This document shows, piece after piece, positions 9,216-18,581 of a DNA stretch of 64,000 nt. The notes below the pieces were generated by a model. That model was given only the letters and a program-made list of their open reading frames with translations. It searched no databases and was not told the origin of the DNA. Numbering within the stretch: the stretch's first letter is position 1; every line of letters begins with the position of its first letter. Both the position numbers and the translations under genes were made by a program. Source of the DNA: Natrinema hispanicum (GTDB lineage: Archaea > Halobacteriota > Halobacteria > Halobacteriales > Natrialbaceae); the NCBI RefSeq assembly GCF_900111485.1, contig NZ_FOIC01000011.1:1-64000 (forward strand), in the 5' to 3' direction.

Positions 9216-9634
9216 GCGGAAGTCCGACGATCGTTGCGGACGCACTCGCCGGCAGTCTCGTCACCGTCGATCTCGATCCGGCTCATATCGTCGGCACCGG
9301 TGGGGCGATCGGTGCGCTGCTTCGCTACTGGGTCGGCCAGCAGGTCTCGAGTCGCGTCCCGAGCAGCCAGTTCCCGCTGTCGACGTTCGCCGTCAACGTC
9401 ATCGGCAGTTTCGCCCTCGGACTCGTGGTGCTCGCGGGCGCAGGCGAGTCGACACTGCAACTGGTCGGCACCGGAATCTGTGGCTCGTTTACGACCTTTT
9501 CGTCGTTTTCGGTCGAAACCGTCCGACTGTACGAACGCGGTGACCGTGCCCGCGCGATCGCCAACGCCGTCGCCAATCTAGCGTGTTCGCTCGCGGCGAT
9601 CGGGCTTGCGTGGGCGTTCGTCGCTGTGATGTGA
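9212..9634 (+). CDS. crcB: Fluoride exporter CrcB/Fluc, subunit 2
   Basis: A 140-residue partner of the preceding gene. It keeps the family motifs GGAIGALLRYW (residues 29-39), the Asn-containing TFAVNVIGSFALG and the TGICGSFTTFSSFSVE stretch that lines the fluoride path. The start is GTG at 9212, overlapping the upstream stop by 4 nt. Paired crcB genes are known in many prokaryotes, where opposite insertion of the two subunits replaces dual topology; that arrangement is inferred here. Confidence 0.92.
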   Translation: MSGSPTIVADALAGSLVTVDLDPAHIVGTGGAIGALLRYWVGQQVSSRVPSSQFPLSTFAVNVIGSFALGLVVLAGAGESTLQLVGTGICGSFTTFSSFSVETVRLYERGDRARAIANAVANLACSLAAIGLAWAFVAVM

Positions 9635-9737
9635 GGACGCGTCGCCGCTCGCTCGCGTCAAAACACATTCGCGTTCGTTCAGGACTGCTAGCAATCCACA
9701 CGGACTCGAGCGGTTCGCTCACGTTCGACCCGCGGTA

Positions 9738-9744
9738 GGTTTAT
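9738..9744 (+). promoter_or_regulatory. TATA-like box of the mgtE pair
   Basis: GTTTATG lies 25-31 nt before the ATG at 9769, the spacing expected for a leaderless haloarchaeal transcript. Confidence 0.45.
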
Positions 9745-9768
9745 GTTCGGACTACGTCATTCGCCGCT

Positions 9769-10344
9769 ATGGAGGGTCGCCAATCCGCGTGGCGCATCTA
9801 CCGCGAGTCGCTGCCGATCCTCGTGGTCAGTCTTGCTGGCGGCATCTTCGCGGGATCGGTGCTCGGTTCCGAGGGGATGACGGAGGGGTTCGAGCGCTTT
9901 CCCGGCATGCTGTTGTTGCTACCCGCGTTCCTCGCGACCCGCGGGAACGTCTACGGCGCACTCGGTGCGCGGATTTCGAGTGGCCTCCATCAGGGGATGA
10001 TCGACCCCGAATTCTCGTGGGATCGACGGCTGGTCAACGCCGTCGCCGCCTCCTTTATTAACGGAATCGGCGTTTCGGTATTCATTGCCGTCCTTTCATG
10101 GGGGATCTTGCAAGTATTGGGGCGAGAATCGGCACGACTCATCGAACTCATTTCGATCATGGTCGTTTCGGGCGTGTTCACGTCGACAACACTGATTTTC
10201 GGCTTGCTGACGCTAGTGTTTGCAAGCTACGAGTACGGCCTCGATCCGGACAACCTGATCGGCCCGATCGTCACCACGCTCGGTGATTTCTTCGGCGTGG
10301 TCTTTCTCTTTATCGCACTCACGGTCGCCGAGGTGATCTTCTGA
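9769..10344 (+). CDS. MgtE integral membrane domain protein, first half
   Basis: A 191-residue membrane protein matching the transmembrane half of MgtE-type Mg2+ channels without the cytoplasmic N and CBS domains. Visible family features are PGMLLLLPAFLATRGNVYGALGAR (glycine-rich repeat start) and DPDNLIGPIVTTLGDFFGV at the C-terminus. The next gene encodes a homologous domain and starts within this stop codon (TGATG), so the two probably assemble as a heterodimer equivalent to a full MgtE membrane domain. Metal transport of Mg2+ or another divalent cation is inferred from the family. Confidence 0.87.
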   Translation: MEGRQSAWRIYRESLPILVVSLAGGIFAGSVLGSEGMTEGFERFPGMLLLLPAFLATRGNVYGALGARISSGLHQGMIDPEFSWDRRLVNAVAASFINGIGVSVFIAVLSWGILQVLGRESARLIELISIMVVSGVFTSTTLIFGLLTLVFASYEYGLDPDNLIGPIVTTLGDFFGVVFLFIALTVAEVIF

Positions 10345-10925
10345 TGGCGGCCGCCGACGCTGATGACGCGCTCGATACCTGGACGATCAGCCACATCGTC
10401 GGGACGATGTTTCCCATTCTGATCGGCCTCTCGATGCTCGAGATGGGATCGGGTTACGTCCTCGAAAAGCTGCAGGCGACCTACCTCGGGAACCCGACCC
10501 TGCTGGTGCTCGTCCCCGTGATGATCGGGATGGGCGGGAATCTCGGCGCGATCCTCTCCTCGCGGCTCTCGACGCGGCTTCACCTTGGCGTCCTCGAGTT
10601 CGACGTTCGCGACGAGGTGCTGTGGACGAACGTGCTGGCGATTCTGGGGCTGGCGGCGACTGTCTTTTCGGCACTTGGCGTCGCCGCCTGGGTAGTCGGC
10701 CAGCTCATCGCCGAGCCGATGGCGCTCAGCGAGTTGCTGCTCATCTCGATCAGCAGTGGCATGTCCCTGGCGGTGATCGCGATCGGGCTGAGCCTCGCTG
10801 CGACCTACGTCTCCTACACGCGGGGCCTCGATCCGGACGACACCACGATCCCAGTGGTTACGAACCTCTGTGACATCCTCGGCGTAGTCGTCCTCTCGGG
10901 GGTCGCGATCGTCGTCCTGAACTGA
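10344..10925 (+). CDS. MgtE integral membrane domain protein, second half
   Basis: A 193-residue homologue of the preceding protein with about five hydrophobic helices. It has the paired motifs LVPVMIGMGGNLGAILSSRL near residue 55 and DPDDTTIPVVTNLCDILGVV near residue 165, which line the ion path in MgtE. It overlaps the upstream gene by one base. A PhoU/TrkA-C protein follows convergently at 11089-12297 and may regulate the pair in place of the missing CBS domains; that is inference from position. Confidence 0.87.
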   Translation: MAAADADDALDTWTISHIVGTMFPILIGLSMLEMGSGYVLEKLQATYLGNPTLLVLVPVMIGMGGNLGAILSSRLSTRLHLGVLEFDVRDEVLWTNVLAILGLAATVFSALGVAAWVVGQLIAEPMALSELLLISISSGMSLAVIAIGLSLAATYVSYTRGLDPDDTTIPVVTNLCDILGVVVLSGVAIVVLN

Positions 10926-11088
10926 ATCGTAAATAGCCGAGCGATCACAGCCACGCTCGAGTGTCGAGACCGCAGCGAAGACGGCTGCTGTGCTAAGGAG
11001 TGAGAATACGCGAGAACGGACGACCTCCCGTCATAGCTCTACCTTGTGACCAGAGGCACTTAAATGACGAGCGGAACCCGAATCAACG

Positions 11089-12297
11089 TTACGCGGTCGC
11101 GAGTTCGCGGAAGTCGGCTGCGGCCGTTCGGGTCCCCTTCGAGATCAGCACGTCGCCGCCGCGTAACTCGGCGTCGGCGTCGGCGACCAGCAGCCACCCC
11201 TCGCCAGGTCGGCGGATGGCGATCACTGACATCATCGAGTCGGCATCGGGCACGCCGGCGGTTACTGCGGTGTCGTCGAGGTCGCTGTCCGGATCGACCA
11301 CAACGCGGGTGATGATCTCGTCGCTCTCCTGAACGGCCAACTGCACGACTGGGTGGACGTCGATATCGCGCAGGACGCCCTCGCTGATCTCGATCGCGCT
11401 ATCGCTGATCCGCTCCGTCGAGTTGCCAAGCTGAATCAGCCCCCGCAAGACGACCGGATCGCTCGCGTCGGCGGCCGCCCGAAGCGTCCAGGCCTCGAAC
11501 CGCGACTGCATCGCGTCGACCTCGACCTCGAGATTGCGGACCTCCTCGGCGAGTTCCTCGCTGTCGAACAGCACGCTGCTGTACGCCAGGTCGACTGCCA
11601 GCTCGGAGAAATCTTTCATGTGGATGATCGTATCGACGGCCCGCTCGAGATCGTCGATATCAGGTGCCTCGACGGTCGGTGCCTCGTAGCTCTCGCCGGT
11701 CAACGTCTCGTAAACGTCGCCGATCGACGAGTCAGGGCCGCGCAACAACGCCACGTCGTCGGCCTCGACGCGCGTGTTCGGCCCAGGATTGAGCAGCCAG
11801 TCCGTGCCACGCCGAAGCGCGATCGCGCGGACGCCCGTCTCGGACTCGAGGTCGATGTCCTTGAGCGTCCGGCCCGTATACGGCGAGTTCGGGTCAACGA
11901 CGCCCCGAACCAGCGTGCCCGCTGCCTCCGGCAGCGCCGCCCGCATCGCCTCGGGTAGTCCCATGTCCTCGAGGACGATTTTGGCAATATCGCCAGCAGC
12001 GTCGCTGATCCCATCGGCCGCGCCAACGATCCCCAACACGGGAGCGAGCTGTTCGGCATCGGCCGGCTTCCGTGCAGCCATCAGGAGACTCATCCGCGCG
12101 CGTAGCTCGAGGACGTCCATGCGCTCTTCGAGCCGGAGGACCTCGGTGGCGAGTTCCTCGCTCCGGTGGAGGACCGCCGAGTACGAGAGATCGATCAACA
12201 GCTCGGCAGTGTCTTTCATCTCCACGAGTACGTCTTTGACGCTGACGGGCTCGTACTCGACCGACGCTGACGTCGTCTCGCCCTCGAGCGGGTCCAT
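11089..12297 (-). CDS. Duplicated PhoU/TrkA-C domain protein
   Basis: A 402-residue soluble protein made of two similar halves. Each begins with a helical PhoU-like segment (VKDVLVEMKDTAELLIDLSY near residue 18 and DTIIHMKDFSELAVDLAYSS near 225) and ends in a TrkA-C type domain (RTLKDIDLESETGVRAIALR; MMSVIAIRRPGEGWLLV). TrkA-C domains bind ligands such as nucleotides that gate transporters. It faces the split MgtE genes tail to tail, suggesting control of cation uptake. The ATG at 12297 is chosen; the upstream extension runs into the divergent serS promoter. Confidence 0.85.
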   Translation of the reverse strand: MDPLEGETTSASVEYEPVSVKDVLVEMKDTAELLIDLSYSAVLHRSEELATEVLRLEERMDVLELRARMSLLMAARKPADAEQLAPVLGIVGAADGISDAAGDIAKIVLEDMGLPEAMRAALPEAAGTLVRGVVDPNSPYTGRTLKDIDLESETGVRAIALRRGTDWLLNPGPNTRVEADDVALLRGPDSSIGDVYETLTGESYEAPTVEAPDIDDLERAVDTIIHMKDFSELAVDLAYSSVLFDSEELAEEVRNLEVEVDAMQSRFEAWTLRAAADASDPVVLRGLIQLGNSTERISDSAIEISEGVLRDIDVHPVVQLAVQESDEIITRVVVDPDSDLDDTAVTAGVPDADSMMSVIAIRRPGEGWLLVADADAELRGGDVLISKGTRTAAADFRELATA

Positions 12298-12415
12298 GTC
12301 TCGAGAGTCGGCCCGCCGACGAAAAAAACGTTTCCCGCTCCCGTCGCAGGCGCTCGGAAGACGCAGCCTTCCGACACGGTTTTGCCCGGGCACAAAGAAC
12401 GCACTGGCAAGACCA

Positions 12416-13795
12416 ATGCTCGACCGGACCTATCTACGCGAGAACACGGACGAGGTGCGCGACGCCCTCGAGAACCGCGGGGCCGATGTCGATCTCGACG
12501 AGTTCCTCGAACTCGACGAACGCTGGCGCGAGCTGAAAGCACGCGGTGACGACCTGCGCCACGAGCGCAACCAGATCACCAAGAAAATCGGCAAGCTCGT
12601 CGCCGACGGCAAAGAGGAAGAGCGCGAGGAAGCCATCAAGCGCTCGCGGGAACTCAAAGCCGAGATCGAAGAGGTCGAGGAAGAAGGCGTCGAACTCGAG
12701 GACGAACTCCGAGAACGCATCCTCGAGATTCCACAGGTCCCCGACGAGAGCGTCCCGCTGGGACTTGACGAGCGCCACAACGTCGAGGACCGGCGCTGGG
12801 GCTTCGACGACCTGCGTGAGCTGCCCGACGAGATCACCCCCCACTACGACCTCGGCGAAGACCTGGACATCATCGACGAGGAACGCGCCGCCAAGACGAC
12901 CGGCTCGGGCTTTTATTTCCTCAAAGGCGAGGGCGCGCAACTGGAACACGCCCTGATCCAGTTTATGATGGACATCCACCGCGAGCAGGGCTACGTCGAC
13001 GTCTTCCCGCCAGTTCCGGTCAAGAGCACCTCGATGCGTGGCACCGGCCAACTGCCGAAGTTCGCCGACGACGCCTACCGACTGGGCGGCAGCAACGAGG
13101 AAGAATACGACGACGAGGATCTCTGGCTCTGTCCCACCGCGGAGGTGCCAGTCACCAACATGTACGCCAACGAGATCCTCCTGGACGACGATCTCCCGCT
13201 GAAACACCAGGCGTACACGCCCAACTTCCGGCGCGAAGCCGGCGAACACGGTACCGAAACCCGCGGCATCGTCCGCGTCCACCAGTTCAACAAGGTCGAA
13301 CTCGTCAACTTCGTCGAACCCGAGGACAGCTACGACCGCCTCGAGGAACTGCTCGGCGAGGCCGAAGAAGTCCTCAAGCGCCTCGGGCTTCCCTACCGCA
13401 TTCTCGAGCTCTGTACCGGCGACCTGACCTTTGCCTCCGCGAAAACCTACGACATCGAGGTCTGGGCCCCCGGCGACGACATGGACGACGGTCCCGAACA
13501 GGGCGGGCGCTGGCTCGAGGTCTCCTCGGCGTCGAACTTCGAGGACTTCCAGGCACGGCGCGCCGGCCTGCGCTACCGGCCCGAGCGCCACGAATCGGCC
13601 GACTACCTCCACACCCTGAACGCCTCCGGACTCGCGATCCCCCGAGTGATGGTCGCGATCCTCGAGTACTACCAGAACGAGGACGGCACGGTAACCATCC
13701 CCGAGCCCCTGCAGCCGTACATGGGCGGGAAGGAAGTCATTGAGGGCCACGAGAAGGTCGGCGAGTCGGCACTCGGTGCAGGCGAACGGGAGTAG
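12416..13795 (+). CDS. serS: Seryl-tRNA synthetase
   Basis: A 459-residue class II aminoacyl-tRNA synthetase that charges tRNA-Ser. Residues 28-110 form the charged N-terminal coiled coil that grips the long variable arm. The catalytic domain shows motif 2 (PNFRREAGEHGTETRGIVR, near 268) and motif 3 (LNASGLAIPRVMVAILE, near 403), with TAEVPVTN marking the serine/ATP pocket. It is the usual bacterial-type SerRS found in haloarchaea. The start at 12416 gives the canonical MLDRTYLRENTDEVRDAL; a much longer in-frame extension upstream overlaps the divergent gene and is rejected. Confidence 0.97.
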   Translation: MLDRTYLRENTDEVRDALENRGADVDLDEFLELDERWRELKARGDDLRHERNQITKKIGKLVADGKEEEREEAIKRSRELKAEIEEVEEEGVELEDELRERILEIPQVPDESVPLGLDERHNVEDRRWGFDDLRELPDEITPHYDLGEDLDIIDEERAAKTTGSGFYFLKGEGAQLEHALIQFMMDIHREQGYVDVFPPVPVKSTSMRGTGQLPKFADDAYRLGGSNEEEYDDEDLWLCPTAEVPVTNMYANEILLDDDLPLKHQAYTPNFRREAGEHGTETRGIVRVHQFNKVELVNFVEPEDSYDRLEELLGEAEEVLKRLGLPYRILELCTGDLTFASAKTYDIEVWAPGDDMDDGPEQGGRWLEVSSASNFEDFQARRAGLRYRPERHESADYLHTLNASGLAIPRVMVAILEYYQNEDGTVTIPEPLQPYMGGKEVIEGHEKVGESALGAGERE

Positions 13796-13966
13796 ACGGG
13801 GTTCAAAACCGTCGGTAACTCGTTTCCGAGCGCTTCTCGAGCGAGTTTCAATCATTCCGCTGCGCTTTACGCTTCTTCAGTTTCACCCGCGGCAGAATTG
13901 CCTCGAGTGTACCGCGAGCGTCGAAGACGCAAGTGGCTTCCTCGTGAACGCAGTGAACGAGGGCTT

Positions 13967-13995
13967 GGAAGAGCGTAGCTCTTCCAGTGTTTTTT
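13967..13995 (+). terminator. Hairpin plus T-run downstream of serS
   Basis: GGAAGAGC-GTA-GCTCTTCC is an 8-bp perfect stem with a 3-nt loop, followed after 4 nt by TTTTTT. On the plus strand this looks like a transcription terminator for serS, though it is 170 nt past the stop codon. Archaeal termination mainly needs the T-run, which here is also the first block of the dispersed element. Confidence 0.4.
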
Positions 13996-14060
13996 GGTCG
14001 AGATTTTTGGCCGGGTTCGAGCGCGGCCGCAGGCCGTTCGAGGACCCGGTTAAAAAAGGT
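13990..14060 (+). repeat. Dispersed GGTCCAGA element, copy 2
   Basis: Begins TTTTTTGGTCGAGATTTTT and ends AAAAAAGG. The interior folds into an imperfect hairpin: CCGGGT near 14010 pairs with ACCCGG near 14045, with GCGGCC and GGCCG arms inside. It lies 3 nt from the stop codon of the EF-2 gene. Confidence 0.6.
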
Positions 14061-14062
14061 CG

Positions 14063-16249
14063 TTAGATGTAGTCGATGCTTGGCGGCAGTTCGAGCTTCA
14101 TGCCCTTGCGCTCTCGGATCTCCATGATCTTCTCACGCTGGAGGGAGTCAGACATGAACTCGAAGCCGGCGTTTTCGGTGTTCCAGGAGGCACGACCCTC
14201 GGTCGCAGAGCGGATGTCGCTCGCGAAGCCGATCATCTCGTCGACAGGTGCGATACCCTCGACGACCATGAGGTCACCTTCCTGGTACATGTCGTCGACG
14301 CGGCCACGGCGACCCTGAATCTCGCCGGAGGCAGCGCCCATGTGGTCGTTTGGCACGTCGATACGAACGTCCTGCATCGGCTCCATCATCTTGATCTGGC
14401 CGTCGATCAGCGACTTGTGGACAGCCTCGCGGGTTGCGGGGATGACCTGTGCCGGGCCACGGTGGATGGTGTCCTCGTGGAGCTTGGCGTCGTGCAGACG
14501 GATGAGCGTCCCCTGGACCGGCTCGTTGGCGAGCGGACCGTTGTCGAGGGCTTCCTCGAGTCCCTCGATGAACAGCTCCATCGTCTCGTTCAGGTGCTGG
14601 ATACCTTTCGTCTGGTCGAGCAGGATGTTCGTGCCGTGGATGTGCTCGACGACTTGGGAGTCTTCTTTGTCCATGCCGGCTTCCTGAAGCGATTCACGGC
14701 GCTCGAGTTCGGGCATGTTCATCGACGCCTCTCCCATCCGGATCGTCTCGACGATCTCCTCGCTGAGCGGCTCGACGGAGATGTAGAAGCGGTTGTGACG
14801 GTTTGGCGAGATGCCTTCAACCTCGTCGCTTGCACGGTCGATGGCCTCGCGGTAGACGACGATTGGCTCACCGGTGTTGACCGGGATGCCCTGGTTCTTT
14901 TCGATACGCTGGGTGATGACCTCGAGGTGGAGTTCACCCTGTCCGGAGATCAGGTGCTCGCCAGTGTCCTCGTTGATCGTAATCTGGATCGTTGGGTCCT
15001 CTTTCGAGACCTGTCGGAGCGTCTCGATGAGTTTGGGGAGGTCGTCCATCGTCTGGGCCTCCACGCTCTTCGTAATGACCGGCTCCGAGATGTGTTCGAT
15101 CGACTCGAAGGGCGTCATCTCGACGCTCGAGACGGTCGAACCGGCGATCGCGTCACGCAGGCCGGTGACGGCCGCGATGTTCCCTGCAGGAACGTGATCG
15201 ACTTCCTCGCGTTCGCCACCCATGTAGATACCGACGCTCTGGACGCGGTTCTTGCCCGCGGTGCCCGAGACATACAACTCCTGGCCCTTCTCGAGGGAGC
15301 CCGAGAAGACACGACCGGAGGCGACTTCGCCGGCGTGTGGGTCCATCGCGATGTCGGTGACCATGAAGACGACGTCGCCGTTCTCGTCGACAAGGCGCAT
15401 CTCCTCGGCGAGGTCGGATTCGTCGTCACCACGCCAGATGCGTGGGATACGGCGGGGCTGAGCGTCGACAGGGTTCGGGAAGTGCTCACAGACCATGTCG
15501 AGGACGACGTCCGACAGGGGCGTGCGCTCGTGGAGTTCCTGGCGCTTGTCGTTGCGCTCGAGGTCCATGATGTCGCCGAAGTCCATGCCGGTGCGCTGCA
15601 TCGAGGGCATCGAGACACCCCACTTGTACAGTGCGGAGCCGAAGCCGACGGTGCCGTCTTCGACGGAGACAGTCCAGTCGTCGATGTCGTCCATGTCCTC
15701 GGTCATCCCACGGATGAGTTCGTTGACGTCCTGGATGACGGCGAGGAGTCGCTTCTGCATCTCTTCGGGACCTTCCTGCAGCTCGGAGATGAGGCGGTCG
15801 ACCTTGTTGATGAACAGGGTCGGCTTGACACCCTCACGAAGCGCCTGACGGAGCACCGTCTCGGTCTGGGGCATTGCCCCTTCGACGGCGTCAACAACGA
15901 CGAGCGCACCGTCGACGGCACGCATCGCACGCGTCACGTCGCCACCGAAGTCAACGTGGCCCGGCGTGTCGATGAGGTTGATGAGGTGGTTCGTGCCCTC
16001 ATACTCGTGGGTCATCGAAACGTTTGCTGCGTCGATGGTGATCCCACGTTCCTGTTCGTCTTCTTCCGTGTCCATCGCGAGCTGTTCGCCGGCAGTCTCG
16101 TCGGAGATCATACCGGCACCAGCGAGGAGGTTGTCAGAAAGGGTCGTTTTACCGTGGTCGACGTGAGCGGCGATGGCGATGTTCCGGATGTTCTCCGGTT
16201 CGTCCATCAGCCGTTCACACTCTTGGACGATCTTTTTGCGTCGGCCCAT
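14063..16249 (-). CDS. fusA: Elongation factor EF-2 (aEF-2)
   Basis: A 728-residue translocation GTPase, the archaeal counterpart of EF-G. G-domain motifs are AHVDHGKTT (near 27), DTPGHVDF (near 93) and NKVDRL (near 148). Near residue 595 the sequence [15 protein letters not shown] carries the histidine that archaea modify to diphthamide. The start at 16249 gives [19 protein letters not shown], the usual family N-terminus. It normally follows rpsL-rpsG; here a DUF5781 gene on the other strand separates them, so EF-2 must have its own promoter. Confidence 0.97.
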   Translation of the reverse strand: MGRRKKIVQECERLMDEPENIRNIAIAAHVDHGKTTLSDNLLAGAGMISDETAGEQLAMDTEEDEQERGITIDAANVSMTHEYEGTNHLINLIDTPGHVDFGGDVTRAMRAVDGALVVVDAVEGAMPQTETVLRQALREGVKPTLFINKVDRLISELQEGPEEMQKRLLAVIQDVNELIRGMTEDMDDIDDWTVSVEDGTVGFGSALYKWGVSMPSMQRTGMDFGDIMDLERNDKRQELHERTPLSDVVLDMVCEHFPNPVDAQPRRIPRIWRGDDESDLAEEMRLVDENGDVVFMVTDIAMDPHAGEVASGRVFSGSLEKGQELYVSGTAGKNRVQSVGIYMGGEREEVDHVPAGNIAAVTGLRDAIAGSTVSSVEMTPFESIEHISEPVITKSVEAQTMDDLPKLIETLRQVSKEDPTIQITINEDTGEHLISGQGELHLEVITQRIEKNQGIPVNTGEPIVVYREAIDRASDEVEGISPNRHNRFYISVEPLSEEIVETIRMGEASMNMPELERRESLQEAGMDKEDSQVVEHIHGTNILLDQTKGIQHLNETMELFIEGLEEALDNGPLANEPVQGTLIRLHDAKLHEDTIHRGPAQVIPATREAVHKSLIDGQIKMMEPMQDVRIDVPNDHMGAASGEIQGRRGRVDDMYQEGDLMVVEGIAPVDEMIGFASDIRSATEGRASWNTENAGFEFMSDSLQREKIMEIRERKGMKLELPPSIDYI

Positions 16250-16514
16250 ATACACCCTGTTACCGCCAGCGGGGTCAAAAGGGTAGTGTTTCGTCGCCGC
16301 CGAAATCCGTCGTATTTCACGGTTCGAGCGCCGGAATGTCCAATTTGCGTGAGTGAATGCCACGCAGTTTGAGGATGAACGGCGGTCGGGCGTACTGGAG
16401 TGGACACCACACCCGTCGCGGTTGCTCGTTTATTTCGTGGCCCAAGTTACCCCCGTTCGAAACGTGACGGGAGCCGTCACTGTAATAGCGCTGGATCCCT
16501 TGGTACGTACAAGC

Positions 16515-17270
16515 ATGGATGTACGTGTCCAGGGGGCTGGTCCGACCGCGCCGTTTCTCAGTGCCCAAGACCTCTTCGAGACCGAACACGACCTCTCGCT
16601 GCCGGTCTACGTTCACCTCCGGGACGATCCCGACGAACGGACCTGGGCTGCCCACTACGACGACCGCCACGTGCTCAACATCTCACAACAGGCTGCCTCG
16701 TCGGCGATGGCCCGCGAACTCGCCCTCCACGAGTTCGCCCACATGGTCCGCCACGAACAGCAACATCCATCTCACACCCAGTCAACCGAAGAAGTCCTCT
16801 ATCTTGCACTGGCCGGCAAACGCGTCGAACGGCGCAAACTCTCTCACTGTTACCAGATCGCAAACCACATGAAAGACATCTACGCCGACGACATCACGCT
16901 CTCGGTCGGCCCCGGCGAAAAACTGCTTTCCTTTCTCGAGTCGAGTCTCGCCGCGGCGGTCATCGACCGACCCGAGACGCCACCACGGCCCGGTCTCGAG
17001 CGACTTTCACCGAGTGCCGATCCCGAGATTACAGCGGTCAACGCAGCCTTCGCACTCGCACTCGCGGAACGACACGACCTCGTCAACGGTGAACACCGAC
17101 TCTACGATCTCGCGCATGTGGCCGCGATGGACGCACCAGAAATCGATTTCCAGGAGTTCAAACGTCGCTTTCGGGAACTCGCGCGAGAGCCAGACACGAG
17201 TACCTACCGACAGGTGCTCGTCGACGCGACACGATCGTACACCAGCAGCGAGCGTCTCGCCGCGGACTGA
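16515..17270 (+). CDS. DUF5781-like protein with HEXXH motif
   Basis: A 251-residue soluble acidic protein that I recognise as the haloarchaeal DUF5781 type. It carries HEFAHMVRHE near residue 75, which fits a zinc-metallopeptidase HEXXH signature, but no protease activity is established to my knowledge. The ATG at 16515 (MDVRVQGAGPTAP) is preferred; an upstream in-frame ATG at 16353 overlaps the EF-2 promoter region. It lies between rpsG and EF-2 on the opposite strand. Its TGA stop codon is the first three bases of a TGAGACGG repeat element. Confidence 0.75.
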   Translation: MDVRVQGAGPTAPFLSAQDLFETEHDLSLPVYVHLRDDPDERTWAAHYDDRHVLNISQQAASSAMARELALHEFAHMVRHEQQHPSHTQSTEEVLYLALAGKRVERRKLSHCYQIANHMKDIYADDITLSVGPGEKLLSFLESSLAAAVIDRPETPPRPGLERLSPSADPEITAVNAAFALALAERHDLVNGEHRLYDLAHVAAMDAPEIDFQEFKRRFRELAREPDTSTYRQVLVDATRSYTSSERLAAD

Positions 17271-17362
17271 GACGGTCTACTGTCAGACGGACTCCTGTCA
17301 GTCAGCGCTGGTGGGACCGCAAGACGGTCACGTGTATACTGGCACCTAGTGACTGGAAACCG
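17268..17362 (+). repeat. TGAGACGG-family element
   Basis: Starts with TGAGACGG, of which TGA is the stop codon of the DUF5781 gene. A second head block (GACGGACTCCTGTCAGTCAG) follows, then CTGGTGGGACCGC. The right end is degenerate (ACTGGAAACCG). The best copy of the family is at 30647-30732. Confidence 0.55.
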
Positions 17363-17509
17363 ATGGGGCCGCGCATCGACCGGGTGGGGCAGCAACGATG
17401 GCGCTGATAGCTCGGGGTGGCGCTCGAAACCCCGGGAGTAACAGCGACAAGATCACGTCGAGAGACAGCAAAACGAGAACACCGTCGAAAACGGACTCGA
17501 CGGATCGCG

Positions 17510-18118
17510 TTAGCGTGCGGCTGCCGCGACGCGCTCTTTTTCTTCTTTCTGGCTAACCGCGTAGGTCTGGACGTCGTAGTTGGCCGCGCCGATAAGCTGG
17601 CTAGCGATGGCCTCTTCGACGGGCGTCGCCGTCTTGAACGAGTCGTTGTAGACTCCCTCGGAGAGGAACTTCAGGGCCTGGTCGACACGACGCTGGGGGG
17701 CGACGTCAACGGCCTTCGGGACCGAGATCCCACCGTATTTCAGGCGGACAGTCTCCTCTCGTGGGGCCGCATTCTCGACGGCCGTCACGAGCACCTGAAT
17801 CGGGTTGTCTTCGGTGCGCTCGTGAATGAGGTCGAACGCATCACGGACGTAGTTGAGCGTCTGCTGTTTCTTGCCCGTGTTCTCCTCGGTCTGCATCAAG
17901 CGGTTGATGAAGCGCTCGACGATCGAGATTTCGGACTTCTTGAACTGCTTGCTGGCGTGGCGACCCGCGGTGTGAGCGACGGGCGAAACCGTGATGTAGC
18001 GCTCTGTCGAGGGGTCGGCGTATTCGATTTCGCCGATTTCCCACTCACCGAAAAGCTGTGCCGAGACGTCTGCACCGCCTGCCGGCGCGTCCGGGTCCGG
18101 TTGATCTTCTGCAGCCAT
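17510..18118 (-). CDS. rps7: 30S ribosomal protein S7
   Basis: A 202-residue archaeal S7 (uS7), which nucleates assembly of the head of the small subunit on 16S rRNA. Characteristic segments are VERFINRLMQTEENTGKKQ and LKYGGISVPKAVDVAPQRR. The acidic N-terminal extension of about 25 residues is typical of haloarchaea. It lies 3 nt downstream of rpsL in the classic str-operon order. Confidence 0.97.
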   Translation of the reverse strand: MAAEDQPDPDAPAGGADVSAQLFGEWEIGEIEYADPSTERYITVSPVAHTAGRHASKQFKKSEISIVERFINRLMQTEENTGKKQQTLNYVRDAFDLIHERTEDNPIQVLVTAVENAAPREETVRLKYGGISVPKAVDVAPQRRVDQALKFLSEGVYNDSFKTATPVEEAIASQLIGAANYDVQTYAVSQKEEKERVAAAAR

Positions 18119-18121
18119 GGT

Positions 18122-18550
18122 TTATCGCACCGGTTTCTCCGCGTTCCCGCGAACGAGTTCCTTCAGCGCGACACCGTTGACCTTGTCAACTTTGTAGTTG
18201 ACACCCGAAAGGTCACCCATCGCACGACCCTTTGCCCCACCGATACCGGCGATGGTGACTTCGTCGTGTTCGTCGATGAAGCTGATTGCACCGTCACCGG
18301 GACAGAACGCGGTGACCTGCTTGCCGTTTTTGATTAGCTGGACTCGGACGCACTTTCGGATCGCCGAGTTAGGCTGCTTTGCCTCAATACCGACCTTTTC
18401 GAGTACGATACCGCGAGCCTGGGGCGCTCCCTCGAGGGGGTCGGACTTCTCGCGAAGTCCACGGGCGCGGCGCGCGTAGTCAGAGTCGGACCACCGCTGG
18501 TTCTGGCGGTCCTTCTTGAGCTTGCGCGCGGCATATTTGCCGTTTGCCAT
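18122..18550 (-). CDS. rps12: 30S ribosomal protein S12
   Basis: A 142-residue archaeal S12 (uS12), part of the decoding centre. The loop [20 protein letters not shown] and the [14 protein letters not shown] region are intact. The ATG at 18550 gives [17 protein letters not shown], the standard N-terminus; the longer frame upstream has no ribosomal character. A TATA-like CTTAAG lies 25-31 nt before this start, so rpsL-rpsG can be read independently of the rpo genes. Confidence 0.97.
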   Translation of the reverse strand: MANGKYAARKLKKDRQNQRWSDSDYARRARGLREKSDPLEGAPQARGIVLEKVGIEAKQPNSAIRKCVRVQLIKNGKQVTAFCPGDGAISFIDEHDEVTIAGIGGAKGRAMGDLSGVNYKVDKVNGVALKELVRGNAEKPVR

Positions 18551-18574
18551 AGTACCCGTCGCTATCCGTTGAAG

Positions 18575-18581
18575 CCACTTA
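18575..18581 (-). promoter_or_regulatory. TATA-like box of rpsL-rpsG
   Basis: CTTAAGT on the minus strand, 25-31 nt before the rpsL ATG, fits a leaderless haloarchaeal promoter. Confidence 0.4.

Noticed and set aside
14342-16372. A 676-codon open frame on the plus strand
   Set aside because: It is the antisense shadow of EF-2. In GC-rich DNA with strong third-position bias the opposite strand stays open; it shows no family resemblance.
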